A DNA stretch of 64,000 nt from UBA1952 sp965246785 (GCA_965246785.1 CBDFFM010000036.1:1-64000); one strand, 5' to 3'; positions 1 through 9,643 are shown, numbered from the stretch's first letter. Notes: generated by a model from the letters alone, not told the origin. Translations and numbers: made by a program.

Positions 1-909
1 CCGCTCAGCTACCAGCGCGTGCTCCGCCGAGAGCAGACGCTTCCACTGAAAGCCTTCCAGCCGCAGCGCCGGCAGTACGCTTTCATAGATATTCTTGCGG
101 TAGCCGATGCGCGCGTACATCTCTGCATAAGGATAGGCTGGCCCGATGCGCAAGTCGCGCAGGCTCAGCAAATCTTCGGCGGAGGCGAAACGGATGCTGC
201 CGAGGGCATAGTGGTACAGGTCTCCCGGATGCGCGTAGGTGATGCCGTCCAGCCGCAGATCTGCCGTGCGGGCGGCAAAAAAGCGCCCGGTGTCAAAAGG
301 CTTGCGCGGATGAAAATTCCAGTCCGTAGCCGTAATATGGCCGCCACTGCTCTGCACCGTAAAGCCTTCCGCGCCGTAACTGTAGCGCACATCAAAGCGC
401 GGCGCGTCTATGTCTATGTGCTCCGCATACACGCGGCTGATGGTGGGCGTGCGGCTGCGTGCCCGCCTATGGGGCGTCTTCCAGCCCGCCATTATCTGGA
501 TGCGGATTTCGGGATTAGAGAAGTGTACGCGGCCACAGCTCAACTCTCGCTCCTGCTTCAGCTCGCTCCAATGTACGCCGGCCACTGTCGCTTCCGGCAC
601 GGTTACATCCAGCAGCACGTGCGGCTCACGGCCCTCGGCGCGGCGGCGGGCCAGCACGTCCAGATTGGCGCTCATGCGCAGGCCCGTTACGCGCACCTCG
701 CGGGTAAAGATGTTGATGCCCATATCCTGCACCGTGATGTCGTACAGCGAGTCTGTGGCCTTGGCGGCAAGGGCCGGCAGCCGCGACAGGATAAGGCGCT
801 TATAGTAGAACGAAGTAATGGAGCCGACCGCCGCATAGACCGCCAGCAGCACCAGCAGTACAACGCTGACGATGCGCAGGCGGCGGGCGGTGTGCGGAAC
901 AACAGTCAT
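1..909 (-). CDS. membrane-anchored AsmA/DUF748-like protein, partial (C-terminus outside window)
   Basis: An open frame of 303 codons runs from ATG at 909 off the left edge, so only the N-terminal part is visible. The first 30 residues hold a basic start (TARRLR) and one hydrophobic helix (VVLLVLLAVYAAV). The rest is a soluble domain rich in short beta-like segments such as VQDMGINIFTREVRV and ISRVYAEHIDIDAPRFDVRY. This layout, one N-terminal membrane anchor followed by a long repetitive beta domain, is typical of AsmA/TamB/DUF748-type envelope proteins, but no catalytic motif was found and the family call is an inference. It is transcribed in the same direction as purF, which ends upstream at 1009. 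Real coding is well supported by the uninterrupted frame; function is uncertain. Confidence 0.6.
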   Translation of the reverse strand, partial: MTVVPHTARRLRIVSVVLLVLLAVYAAVGSITSFYYKRLILSRLPALAAKATDSLYDITVQDMGINIFTREVRVTGLRMSANLDVLARRRAEGREPHVLLDVTVPEATVAGVHWSELKQERELSCGRVHFSNPEIRIQIMAGWKTPHRRARSRTPTISRVYAEHIDIDAPRFDVRYSYGAEGFTVQSSGGHITATDWNFHPRKPFDTGRFFAARTADLRLDGITYAHPGDLYHYALGSIRFASAEDLLSLRDLRIGPAYPYAEMYARIGYRKNIYESVLPALRLEGFQWKRLLSAEHALVAER

Positions 910-1008
910 TGCGGGCAGGAAGGTAGGGCGAGATTTGTGGTGGAGTTGAGCGGGTTTAGGGTGCTCGTTCAACTTGCCCAACTCGTTTAACATACTCAAC
1001 CCGTTCTA

Positions 1009-2856
1009 TCAATACCCCCGCCCTTCCTTCTTCTCCACCCAATTCATAAAGGCGCGGTTGGCCACGCGGGCGCCGCCGGGGGTGGGGTAATTGCCGGTGA
1101 AATACCAGTCGCCGGTGTGGCCGGGAATGGCTTCATGGAGCCCTTCTAAATCCTGGTAGATGATTTCCACCTCGGCGCTTACATCATCAGGCCGCAGAAG
1201 CTCGCCGATTTTCCGGCTAACCTGCCCGGCGGTGAAAGGCTCATAAATGCGTTGCACGAAGTTGCGCTTGTCCAGTCCGCCGCTGTCGGAGGCGTTCTTG
1301 CAATCGTAATAGACCTGCTTGATGATGCTGTCCTGCCCCGTTTCGCGCAGCAGCGCAATGGCTGCCTGAAAGGCGATGAAGTCACCCATCCGGCTCATGT
1401 CTATGCCGTAGCAATCGGGGTAGCGTATTTGTGGCGCGGAGGAGACGACGACGATTTTTTTAGGCCCGAGCCTGTCCAGCATCTTGATGATGCTTTCGCG
1501 AAGCGTAGTGCCCCGCACGATAGAGTCGTCAATCACCACCAGCGAGTCCACGCCTCGCCGGACGGTGCCATAGGTGATGTCGTAAACGTGCTGCACCATC
1601 TCGGCACGGGAGGCATCTTCGGTGATGAAGGTGCGCATCTTCACGTCCTTGATGGCAATCTTTTCAATGCGCACACGGCGGCCTATTAGTTCCAGCACAT
1701 CCTCATCTGTCATCTGGTCGCGCTTCGCCTTGAGGCGCTCCAGCTTAATGTCGTTGAGCCACGCCTCCATGCCTTTGATGAGGCCGTAGAAGGCGGTCTC
1801 AGCCGTATTGGGAATGAAGGAAACGATGGTATTCTTCAGGTCGTAGTTGACGGCCTTGAGCACAGCGGGCGCAAGGTTGCGGCCAAGCTGCTTGCGCTCT
1901 TTATAGATGTCGGCATCAGAACCGCGGGAGAAATAGATGCGCTCAAAGGAGCAGGAGGCCTGCTCCTTTTGGGGAAGAATCTGCGGAGTACTGCACTCGC
2001 CCTTGTTGTTGACTATGATGGCGTGGCCGGGCGTCAATTCCACCACCTTTTCCAGCGGCACATTAAAGGCCGTCATAATCGCCGGCCGCTCCGATGCGGC
2101 TACAATCACCTCCTCATCCTCATACCAGAATGCAGGCCGGATGCCATTCGCGTCGCGCAGCACAAAGGAGTCGCCATTGCCGATGAGGCCGCTGCATACG
2201 AAGCCACCGTCAAAGTGCGTTGCCGCCTGCTTTAAGGCGCCTTCTACGTTAAGCTGTGCAGGGTTCGTCTCATCCGCAAGGCATAGATAGTAGTGCACCA
2301 TCTCTATCATCGCGCCAAGGTCGCTTTCGCGCATCGTCGTCGTCGGATGCTCATCTAAAATGCGGAACAGCTCATCGGTATTGACAAGGTTGAAGTTGCC
2401 GGCCATCGTCAGGTTACGCGCGGGAACGATATTGGGCTTGAAGAATGGGTGGCAGAACTCTACGTTGTTGCGACCTTGCGTGCCATAGCGGAGGTGGCCG
2501 AGGAGGGTTTCGCCCATAAAGCGCATATAGCCCTTCAGGAGCCCCGGATGGTTGCGGATGTCCGGGTACATCTTTTCCAGCTCCGCCACCTCGCCGCTCA
2601 GGTTCTGGAAGATGGCCGCGATAGCCCCTGCCCCGCTCTGCCGCTGCCGGTACATAAATTGGTGGCCCGGCGTGATATCCAGCTTCACAGCGGCAATGCC
2701 GGCACCATCCTGGCCACGGTTGTGCTGCTTCTCCATGAGGAGGTAGAGCTTGTTGAGACCCCAGAAGGCAGTGCCGTATTTCTGATGATAATGGGAGAAG
2801 GGCTTGCGCAGCCGGATGTAGGCGAGGCCGCATTCGTGGCGGATGGCGTCACTCAT
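1009..2856 (-). CDS. purF: amidophosphoribosyltransferase (first step of purine synthesis)
   Basis: This enzyme transfers ammonia from glutamine to PRPP to give phosphoribosylamine, the committed step of de novo purine synthesis in the cytosol. The chosen start gives MSDAIRHECGLA, placing the class II glutamine amidotransferase nucleophile at Cys9 behind a short propeptide. The upstream in-frame extension to 2970 lacks any family resemblance. The N-terminal half carries glutaminase segments (MEKQHNRGQDGAGIA, LLGHLRYGTQG). The C-terminal half carries the PRPP-binding motif VVIDDSIVRGTT. At 615 residues it is longer than the E. coli enzyme of about 505 and fits the long form common in Bacteroidota. 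It is divergent from the M16 peptidase gene, with about 130 bp between the two starts. Confidence 0.93.
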   Translation of the reverse strand: MSDAIRHECGLAYIRLRKPFSHYHQKYGTAFWGLNKLYLLMEKQHNRGQDGAGIAAVKLDITPGHQFMYRQRQSGAGAIAAIFQNLSGEVAELEKMYPDIRNHPGLLKGYMRFMGETLLGHLRYGTQGRNNVEFCHPFFKPNIVPARNLTMAGNFNLVNTDELFRILDEHPTTTMRESDLGAMIEMVHYYLCLADETNPAQLNVEGALKQAATHFDGGFVCSGLIGNGDSFVLRDANGIRPAFWYEDEEVIVAASERPAIMTAFNVPLEKVVELTPGHAIIVNNKGECSTPQILPQKEQASCSFERIYFSRGSDADIYKERKQLGRNLAPAVLKAVNYDLKNTIVSFIPNTAETAFYGLIKGMEAWLNDIKLERLKAKRDQMTDEDVLELIGRRVRIEKIAIKDVKMRTFITEDASRAEMVQHVYDITYGTVRRGVDSLVVIDDSIVRGTTLRESIIKMLDRLGPKKIVVVSSAPQIRYPDCYGIDMSRMGDFIAFQAAIALLRETGQDSIIKQVYYDCKNASDSGGLDKRNFVQRIYEPFTAGQVSRKIGELLRPDDVSAEVEIIYQDLEGLHEAIPGHTGDWYFTGNYPTPGGARVANRAFMNWVEKKEGRGY

Positions 2857-2987
2857 TGGCGCGAAGGTACGGCGGGGCAGGCGGCAAGACGACCGGCTGG
2901 GACGAAATGGGCAGATAAAGGAAAGTTTTAAGACAGATATAAGCACACCGGTTACCGCGCAGCGGCGCAACCGTATTTTTGGAGCTG

Positions 2988-4232
2988 ATGAAACTCCAGT
3001 TTGATAAGACGACCCTTAGCAACGGCCTGCGCCTCATAGTCCATACCGATACCACGACGCCAATGGTATGCGTGAACGTCCTTTACGATGTTGGCGCGCG
3101 CGACGAGGAACCGAACCGCACGGGCTTTGCCCACCTCTTTGAGCACCTGATGTTCGGCGGCTCGGCAAATATCCCGGAATACGACGAGCCGCTGCAGATG
3201 GCCGGCGGCGAGAACAACGCCTATACGACCAACGACATTACTAACTACTACGTCCAGCTTCCCGTTCAGAATATGGAAACGGCCTTCTGGCTGGAAAGCG
3301 ACCGGATGCTGAGCCTTGCCTTTAATGAGAAGAGCCTGGAAACACAGCGCAAGGTGGTGAGCGAGGAATTCAAGGAGCATTACCTCAACAAACCTTACGG
3401 CGATGCATGGATGCATCTCCGCACCCTCGCCTACCATGTGCATCCCTACCAGTGGATGACGATCGGCAAGAATCTCCAGCAGATTGAGGAGGCGCAGCTC
3501 AGCGATGTGAAAGCCTTCTTCCAGAAGCATTACAACCCCGCCAATGCCGTGCTTTGCGTAGCAGGAAACGTGACGGTTATAGACGTGAAGCCGCTGGCGG
3601 AAAAATGGTTTGGCTCTATTCCCGCCGGCGAGCGCTATGTGCGCCAAATCCCGGAGGAGCCGGCGCAGGAAGGCCCGCGCATGCAGACGGTCTTTGCCGA
3701 TGTACCGCTGGACGCACTCTACAAGACGTGGCACATGCCGGGCCGCCTCATGCAGCCCTACTATGCTTGCGACCTTATCACCGAAATCATGGGCAGCGGA
3801 TTTTCATCCCGCCTCTACCAACGGCTGGTAAAGGAAGACCAGCTCTTCAGCGCTATTTCGTGCTACCACACCGGTTCACTTGACCCGGGGTTGCTGGTGG
3901 TGGAAGGAAAGGTTGTAGAGGGCCGCAGTATTGAGGAAGCCGACACCGCCGTAACGCGCGAGATGGCAACGCTGGTAGCTGAAGGCGTAACTGATGAGGA
4001 ACTACAGAAGTCAAAAAACAAAATCATCGCGATGGTGGAGTTTGAGGATGTGAGCCTGCTGAGCCGCGCGAATAATCTTGCCTTTTATGAGCTGTTGGGC
4101 AATGCTAATCTCATCAATGAGGAGCTGGAGCGCTACAACGCCGTAACGGCCGATATGCTAAAGGGAACAGCCGGCGTTGTGCTGCGCGATGATAATTGCA
4201 GTACGCTGTATTACCGGAAGAAGACCGCGTGA
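2988..4232 (+). CDS. M16 family zinc metallopeptidase (pitrilysin-like)
   Basis: The protein of 414 residues has the inverted zinc motif HxxEH at His49, Glu52 and His53 (HLFEHLMFGG), with the downstream acidic ligand expected in VVSEEFKEH. It therefore looks catalytically competent. M16 peptidases cleave peptides inside a clamshell chamber formed by two such domains; this gene encodes one roughly 45 kDa unit, so it probably works as a homodimer or with a partner not in this window. The ATG at 2988 was preferred over a TTG three codons earlier; GGAG at 2981-2984 is close to it. No clear signal peptide is seen, so a cytoplasmic location is likely. Family assignment is firm, substrate unknown. 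Confidence 0.9.
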   Translation: MKLQFDKTTLSNGLRLIVHTDTTTPMVCVNVLYDVGARDEEPNRTGFAHLFEHLMFGGSANIPEYDEPLQMAGGENNAYTTNDITNYYVQLPVQNMETAFWLESDRMLSLAFNEKSLETQRKVVSEEFKEHYLNKPYGDAWMHLRTLAYHVHPYQWMTIGKNLQQIEEAQLSDVKAFFQKHYNPANAVLCVAGNVTVIDVKPLAEKWFGSIPAGERYVRQIPEEPAQEGPRMQTVFADVPLDALYKTWHMPGRLMQPYYACDLITEIMGSGFSSRLYQRLVKEDQLFSAISCYHTGSLDPGLLVVEGKVVEGRSIEEADTAVTREMATLVAEGVTDEELQKSKNKIIAMVEFEDVSLLSRANNLAFYELLGNANLINEELERYNAVTADMLKGTAGVVLRDDNCSTLYYRKKTA

Positions 4233-4309
4233 GTCCGGATTAACGCAAAGAGCGCAGAGAACCGTTAAGTGCCGCAAGCCATTATTCTTTGTGCTGCTTT
4301 GTGGTTATC

Positions 4310-6118
4310 TCAAGCTCCGAAGCTCGTCTGTAAAGGATATTGCCCGGCTTCCAATGCCGCCACAGCTATCCTGCGCCGCGCGTCCTTCGTATTGAAAGAC
4401 GCCACTTTCGTGAAGCGCTTCAAGCCCATCAGCATCATGCGCTGCTCATCGCCTTCGGCGAAGGCGTTAATCGCATTCTTGCCGGAATGAGCGATTCGGT
4501 CGGCACCATCCGCAATAAAGGTGCGGGTTGCATCTGCTACCAGCTCAGCCTGCGGATGGTCGCTGCTTTGCATTTTTTGAGCACGCAGCAAAAGGCTTTC
4601 CGCTTGAAACGTGTCGTTGGCCATATCAGCGAGATACATCAGCACTTCCTGCTCGCCTTCAATCTTCATCATCAGCTTCTGCACCGCAGCGCCGGCGCAC
4701 ATGAGGATGGCTTTCTTAAAGTTCTCTATCGCTTTTGTCTCCGCGCTGAATGCGCCTTCATCGCCGGAGCCAAAGTCCGGAATGCTCATTAATTCTTTGC
4801 TCACCGCCATAGCCGGCCCCATCAGGTTGATACGGCCCTTCATGGCGCGCTTGAGGTACATGTCCAGCGTCAGCAGGCGGTTGATTTCATTAGTGCCTTC
4901 AAAGATGCGGTTGATGCGGGAATCACGGTAGGCACGGCTGATGTCGTACTCGTCTGAGAAGCCGTTGCCGCCATGAATTTGAACACCTTCATCCACCACA
5001 TAATCCAGCGCCTCGGAGCCAATAACCTTCAGCATCGCGCACTCAATGGCGTATTCTTCCGCCGCGCCAAGGAGGGCTGCAGCTTCGTCCTTGCCAGCTC
5101 CCCTCTGCTCGCTTTCCTTCTCATCAATCCACGCTGCCGTCCGGTACATTGCGCTTTCCGTAGCCATGACACGGATGACCATCTCCGCAATCTTATGCTG
5201 GATGGCGCCGAAGTTGGCAATGGGTGTCTTAAACTGTTCACGGGTCTTGGCGTAATTAATCGTTACATGCAATGCGCCCTTCGCCGCGCCCTGTGTAGCC
5301 GCCGCCAGCTTCAGCCGGCCAATATTCAGGATGTTGAAGGCAATGATATGGCCCTTACCGATTTCGCCAAGCACATTTTCAACCGGCACTTCACAATTCT
5401 CAAAGAACACCTGCCGCGTGGACGAGCCTTTGATGCCCATCTTATGCTCTTCAGCGCCAAGGCTCAGGCCGGGTGTGCCTTTCTCAACTATGAAAGCCGT
5501 GAAGTCCTTACCATCAATCTTGGCGAAGACCGTAAAGACATCGGCGAAACCAGCATTGGTAATCCAGATTTTCTGACCGTTGATGATGTAGTGCTTCCCA
5601 TCCGCGCTCAGCGTAGCAGTGGTGCGTGCGCCAAGGGCGTCAGAGCCGGAGCCTGGTTCTGTAAGCGCATAAGCGCCCTTCATTTCGCCGCTAGCGAGCT
5701 TGGGGATATACTTCGTCTTCTGCGCCTCTGTGCCAAAGTATAGAATAGGCAGGGAGCCGATGCCATTGTGCGCTGTAACGGCAACCGGAAAAGAGTGGCC
5801 GGCGCCGAGGCTTTCGGTGATGATGCAGGACGTTACGAAGTCTTCGCCCAGCCCGCCGAGGCTTTCCGGGAAGGCTGCGCCGAGTAAGCCCAGCTCGCCG
5901 GCTTTTTCCAGCAGGCCCTCCATCAGGCCTTCTTCCTGCGCGTCTATCTGCACAAGCTTGGGAAACACTTCTTTCTCAAGAAACTCCTGGCACATCTGCG
6001 CAATCGCGCGCTGTTCTTCGGTGAACAGTTCCGGTGTGAAGGTGGCTTCCGGCGTGGACGGCTGTATGAGAAATGACCCGCCGGGAATGGCGGTAGTCGT
6101 GGTGGCTGTTGCTTCCAT
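4310..6118 (-). CDS. acyl-CoA dehydrogenase, large form with C-terminal extension
   Basis: A 602-residue flavoenzyme that would catalyse the FAD-dependent alpha,beta-dehydrogenation of acyl-CoA in fatty acid beta-oxidation. Visible family motifs are the substrate/FAD segments YALTEPGSGSDA and QKIWITNAGFAD in the middle domain, the GGNGFSDEYDISRAYRD segment, and RIFEGTNEINR near residue 440 containing the catalytic glutamate of this subfamily. About 150 extra C-terminal residues beyond the roughly 380-residue core match the very-long-chain type found in many Bacteroidota. It is convergent with the M16 gene, the two stops being 77 bp apart. The upstream side holds a palindromic repeat and no further partner genes, so an operon is not evident. 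Confidence 0.92.
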   Translation of the reverse strand: MEATATTTTAIPGGSFLIQPSTPEATFTPELFTEEQRAIAQMCQEFLEKEVFPKLVQIDAQEEGLMEGLLEKAGELGLLGAAFPESLGGLGEDFVTSCIITESLGAGHSFPVAVTAHNGIGSLPILYFGTEAQKTKYIPKLASGEMKGAYALTEPGSGSDALGARTTATLSADGKHYIINGQKIWITNAGFADVFTVFAKIDGKDFTAFIVEKGTPGLSLGAEEHKMGIKGSSTRQVFFENCEVPVENVLGEIGKGHIIAFNILNIGRLKLAAATQGAAKGALHVTINYAKTREQFKTPIANFGAIQHKIAEMVIRVMATESAMYRTAAWIDEKESEQRGAGKDEAAALLGAAEEYAIECAMLKVIGSEALDYVVDEGVQIHGGNGFSDEYDISRAYRDSRINRIFEGTNEINRLLTLDMYLKRAMKGRINLMGPAMAVSKELMSIPDFGSGDEGAFSAETKAIENFKKAILMCAGAAVQKLMMKIEGEQEVLMYLADMANDTFQAESLLLRAQKMQSSDHPQAELVADATRTFIADGADRIAHSGKNAINAFAEGDEQRMMLMGLKRFTKVASFNTKDARRRIAVAALEAGQYPLQTSFGA

Positions 6119-6251
6119 CTTTAAGTCTTGGTTTTAGATAAAGCTAAGACGAAGCTGTGAGCCATACACGCTTAATGCGCCGCCAAAATTTTATGGGAGC
6201 ATAGGAGCCTGAGCTGCGTTGGGCCAGACGCTTTAAATACAAGCTAAGTGT

Positions 6252-6371
6252 GGGCTTTCACAGAAAGCCCGGTCGCTGAGCGTAGCCGAAGCGCCAACCT
6301 ACATGATATGTGGACAGCATCTGGGTAGGCGCTTCGGCTACGCTCAGCGACCGGGACGCTTAATGCGTCCC
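6252..6371. repeat. three-hairpin palindromic element, copy 1
   Basis: A perfect 28-bp inverted repeat has arms at 6268-6295 and 6328-6355, separated by 32 bp. Each outer end of the arms is also half of a small hairpin: GGGCTTT/AAAGCCC at 6252-6270 and GGGACGC/GCGTCCC at 6353-6371. The result is a cloverleaf-like fold. A second copy at 41121-41235 keeps the long arms almost unchanged while the small hairpins differ in sequence but remain paired. It sits between the divergent 5' end of the acyl-CoA dehydrogenase gene and the 3' end of the usher-like gene. It resembles dispersed REP-type elements; no mobility gene is adjacent. Confidence 0.85.
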
Positions 6372-6414
6372 ATAAGTAGCATCTCATCTGCCCGCGCCGC
6401 TGACATTTCGCTCG

Positions 6415-9072
6415 CTACTTCCCTACCCGCATCAGCGTAAAGTTCAGTCCTTCCATCAGCGTGCCGTCTTTGGTCGGACTGATGGTGATGGCGCTGCTCG
6501 CCGGCGTCGCCGTCATGTGCAGGTTGGCAAGCTGCGCTGCATCGGGGCGGACGGTATAAGCGCCGGGTATGAGGCCCATATAGCTGTAGTAGCCGTCCGG
6601 GTCGCTGAGGGCGCAGCCGGCGGGGGTGCCGTCCTCACGGTAGAAGCATACGTTGATGCGGCTCAGGCCTTTGGTCTTGCCTCCTTCGCCCTTCAGATAG
6701 ATATTGCCGGAGCCTTCGCTCATTACTGCTACCGGCACTTCAATGCCTTTCATCTCATTGGGGTCGGTGGCTACATTCAGCGTCTTCTTGCGGATTTGCC
6801 AGCCGATGTTCTCAAAGCTGTTCTGGCCCAGGTCTATGAAATAGTTAGCGTACGGCTCAAGGTCATAAATGTGCACTACTGTATCCTGCTTGCTATATAC
6901 CACACGTCCGCTGCCGATGCGCGCCCGTACGCCCGATACGCGGGGCTCGCCCTTGTCACGACGGCCATTACCATTCAGGTCAAGGAAGGGCATCAGCGTA
7001 ATTCCGCAATGGCCCACCGCGGGACGATTGTCAGCATGGATGCGCCGCGTATTCCGGTCGCGGATGATGCTGCCGGATGCTGTGATGGTAATGGCAGTCA
7101 GGTCGGCGTAGCGGCGTGCAGCGACGCCGGCGCGGGTAAAGCGCAGGTCGTAGCGAAAGCCCGCGCTGACGCCTTGCACACGGCTGAGGAAGTTTTGCTC
7201 ATACGCGATATTGGCGTAGCCGCGCCCAAGAAAAACCTTCTCCAGTTCACAGCGGATAGAGATGAAAGCGCCGTCGTTGTAGCTGTACTGTGCCTGCGGC
7301 GTAAGCGTATAACCGCCGCGCCGGAAGGCCAGCGAGGCATTGCTGTAAACGTTGGGCACAAAGCGCGGCGGGTCTTGCTGCCCGGTAGCGGCGAGGTAGG
7401 TGTTGATGTTGGCGCACATCCAGCTCCGCACCATGCCGGACACGAGCCATTCGGCGGTTGTGTAGCTCGTCTTGTCGGTGAGGATGGCCTGGTTGAGCAT
7501 CAGCCGGGTCATTCCGGAGAAGCTTTTGGTGTGATAGGGGATCGAGTAAGTGAGCTTGCGCTCTTCCACGAAATTGTAGATGATGGCGCGCTGCCCCAGC
7601 GCGAAGCGCGTATAGCTCAGCTCAAGCTGGCCGTTGTGCGGCATGAAGCAGTTGAGCATCGCGCGGCTGCGCACGCCCTGTGTATGCTCGGCGGCAAGCA
7701 TTATGTTTCCCGGTAGGCGGAGAGAAAGGTTGGCAAAGGGCATCGTAGCCGCGGAGCCAAGCGCCGAAAAGTATTCCGTACCACCGCCCAGCGTAATGCG
7801 CCGCGACAGGCCGTAGCTCACTGCCGCCCGCCCGAAGCGGTTGCCGGCCGTATCTTCCACGTAGCCTGCGCTGGCTACATATTCTACCTCGCCTTTCGGC
7901 AGGAAGTTGTAGGGAATGGCGATGTTTTCTTCCGTGCTACGCTCCTCGCCGTAAAGGCCATAGTAGCGCAACTTCACCACAGTGGTGCCATATACCAGTG
8001 GCACGTCAAACTGGAAAAAGCCGGAAGCGTCCGCCTTCACATAGTCCACCAGCACGTTGTTCACATACAGCTCTACCGTCCAGCCGGGCTGTGTGGTGCG
8101 ACTAAGGCGGTAGCTGCCGGCGGAGCGGCGATAAGTGGTGGGCGCATTGCTTACCTGCACGCCGATGACGGGGTCGTAAAGCGAGGAGACGGCTCCGGGG
8201 AAAATGCGGCCCAGCGTTACCTGCCGCAATGCCTTGCGGTCGTTGTTGACGAAGCGCCACTGATAGGACTGTTGCCGCTCGGAGAAGGGCAGGTCGTTGT
8301 TGTAATTGAGCAGGGCAGTCAGCTCGCCACCGGCCAGCATTCCGCCGAGGGAGAGACCGAGGTGAAGGTTGTCCACGTTATTGGATTGCTTCAGCGCGCT
8401 GAGATACCAATCGGCGAAGCCGGCGCTGAACACCGGGTAGCGGCGGCCGATGGCAGTATCAGCTTTTACCTCGCCCCTTAGCCGGCTCATGTTTTGGCGC
8501 ATCTGCTCTGTTTGCGCCTCGCGCACTGCCGGCAAGTCCATTGCCGCACTCATGCGCACCGTCAGGTTGGCAAAGTCAAAGACGCAGCTCAGTCCAAACA
8601 CTTCCCCGAAAAGAGCTTCCCGCAGGTAAAGCGCAGATTCGGTCTGGATAACGTCAACGCCGGGCCGCAGCGGAATATCTACGCCTTTATAACGGATGCG
8701 CTTAGCGCGGTAGTCTATGCAGAAGCGCGCTGCAGGGTCTATGAAGTAGCCATACACAGAGTCAAAGCCGGGCGAGGCCTCGGCTTTAATTTTCAGATAA
8801 TCAAAGATGGTGTTGACGGACAGCAAGACCTGCCGCTCATTTATAATAGCCGGCATCTCCGTCCCGCCGATGCGCTGGACATTCACGAAGACAGACGTCT
8901 CTTCCCAGCCCCCGCCGCCCGGCTCGGGGTCGGCGCCATCCCAGCCGTGCTCGCGCCCAAAGACGGGGAGGCCCATACAGAGCAGGAGCACAACCAGCCA
9001 CAGCAGCAGGAAGAGCCGCCACCACTTTGTGGCAGGAAGCGGGACTTCGTGGTATGCGGCATTGGCGGTCAT
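6415..9072 (-). CDS. usher-like outer-membrane protein of a chaperone-usher pilus system
   Basis: An 885-residue protein with one N-terminal hydrophobic segment (residues 19-36). Residues 60-180 are a mixed domain in the position of an usher chaperone-binding domain. The body is rich in alternating beta strands and aromatic girdle residues, as in an outer-membrane barrel. Residues 330-385 (VELYVNNVLVDYVKADASG, FDVPLVYG, LRYYGLYGEER) closely match the layout of the usher plug domain. It is followed by IPYNFLPKGEVEYVASAGY, recalling the conserved post-plug strand of ushers. Near residue 695 an SdrD B-like segment (FLDLNGNGRRDKGEP) begins a C-terminal run of Ig or carboxypeptidase-regulatory-like domains. 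It is the last gene of the operon with two DUF4402 subunits and a PapD-like chaperone, which strongly supports the role. It is divergent from classical FimD proteins. Confidence 0.75.
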   Translation of the reverse strand: MTANAAYHEVPLPATKWWRLFLLLWLVVLLLCMGLPVFGREHGWDGADPEPGGGGWEETSVFVNVQRIGGTEMPAIINERQVLLSVNTIFDYLKIKAEASPGFDSVYGYFIDPAARFCIDYRAKRIRYKGVDIPLRPGVDVIQTESALYLREALFGEVFGLSCVFDFANLTVRMSAAMDLPAVREAQTEQMRQNMSRLRGEVKADTAIGRRYPVFSAGFADWYLSALKQSNNVDNLHLGLSLGGMLAGGELTALLNYNNDLPFSERQQSYQWRFVNNDRKALRQVTLGRIFPGAVSSLYDPVIGVQVSNAPTTYRRSAGSYRLSRTTQPGWTVELYVNNVLVDYVKADASGFFQFDVPLVYGTTVVKLRYYGLYGEERSTEENIAIPYNFLPKGEVEYVASAGYVEDTAGNRFGRAAVSYGLSRRITLGGGTEYFSALGSAATMPFANLSLRLPGNIMLAAEHTQGVRSRAMLNCFMPHNGQLELSYTRFALGQRAIIYNFVEERKLTYSIPYHTKSFSGMTRLMLNQAILTDKTSYTTAEWLVSGMVRSWMCANINTYLAATGQQDPPRFVPNVYSNASLAFRRGGYTLTPQAQYSYNDGAFISIRCELEKVFLGRGYANIAYEQNFLSRVQGVSAGFRYDLRFTRAGVAARRYADLTAITITASGSIIRDRNTRRIHADNRPAVGHCGITLMPFLDLNGNGRRDKGEPRVSGVRARIGSGRVVYSKQDTVVHIYDLEPYANYFIDLGQNSFENIGWQIRKKTLNVATDPNEMKGIEVPVAVMSEGSGNIYLKGEGGKTKGLSRINVCFYREDGTPAGCALSDPDGYYSYMGLIPGAYTVRPDAAQLANLHMTATPASSAITISPTKDGTLMEGLNFTLMRVGK

Positions 9073-9101
9073 GAATGATGGATGCGGTAGGAGGGCTTTA
9101 T

Positions 9102-9623
9102 TTATTGCTCAATAAAAGTGACGTTGAAGGTGCCGCTGTAGGAGCCGGCAGGATTGGTGGAGGGCGCGCCCACGGTGAGTGTGCCGCCGATGGTTACGCT
9201 GGTGCGCGACGGTGGCGTTGTACTAATGACAAATGGCGATGAAGGACTGGCCGTACCGATGTGCAGGCTCATGGAGCCGCCGTTGCTGCCGGTGAGCGTT
9301 ACGTCCGGCCCGTTCAGGATGGACACGAGCGTGCCCGGCAGACCTTCTACTTCTATGAGCGCGGGAGAGAAGGTATAGCCAAGGTTAGCCCCCACTATAT
9401 CTCCCGTAACCGAGCGGGTGCCGCCGGGGTATATGATGACCGAGCCGCCGATAGAACCCTGATAAAAAGCGCCGAAGCGCAGGGGCTGCGCGGCATTCAC
9501 ATATACGGCCAGCGGGCGGGGCGGCATTACCTGCGCCCCGGCACGGGCGGCGCACATGAGCAGACAGGCGGCGCATAACGTCCGCCAGACCACACCGATG
9601 CTGTTTTTATTGCAGAAAGCCAT
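9102..9623 (-). CDS. DUF4402 secreted subunit (minor or adaptor pilin candidate)
   Basis: A 173-residue protein with a signal peptide (hydrophobic LCAACLLMCAARAGA, cleavage after AGA-Q near residue 31). The mature part shows the DUF4402 pattern: LRFGAFYQGSIGGSVIIYP followed by GTRSVTGDIV, then VTIGGTLTV and a final AGSYSGTFNVTFIEQ strand. DUF4402 domains are Ig-like beta sandwiches that recur beside PapD-like chaperones. It lies 20 bp downstream of the chaperone gene and 29 bp upstream of the usher-like gene. Its sequence differs clearly from the other DUF4402 protein in the locus, so a tip, anchor or adaptor role is plausible. The role is inferred from context only. Confidence 0.78.
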   Translation of the reverse strand: MAFCNKNSIGVVWRTLCAACLLMCAARAGAQVMPPRPLAVYVNAAQPLRFGAFYQGSIGGSVIIYPGGTRSVTGDIVGANLGYTFSPALIEVEGLPGTLVSILNGPDVTLTGSNGGSMSLHIGTASPSSPFVISTTPPSRTSVTIGGTLTVGAPSTNPAGSYSGTFNVTFIEQ

Positions 9624-9643
9624 AAAGCTTTTTGGTAGTTAGA

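Noticed and set aside
19..990. Long open frame on the plus strand opposite the first gene
   Set aside because: It is the antisense shadow of the minus-strand membrane-anchored protein at 1-909. Its product is Arg/Ala/His-rich with no domain.
2857..2970. N-terminal extension of PurF
   Set aside because: The extra 38 residues lack family similarity, and the Cys nucleophile needs to be close to the N-terminus.
6517..7716. 399-codon open frame on the plus strand inside the usher-like gene
   Set aside because: It is a GC-rich antisense frame; the minus-strand product has a signal-like start and recognisable usher motifs while this one has none.
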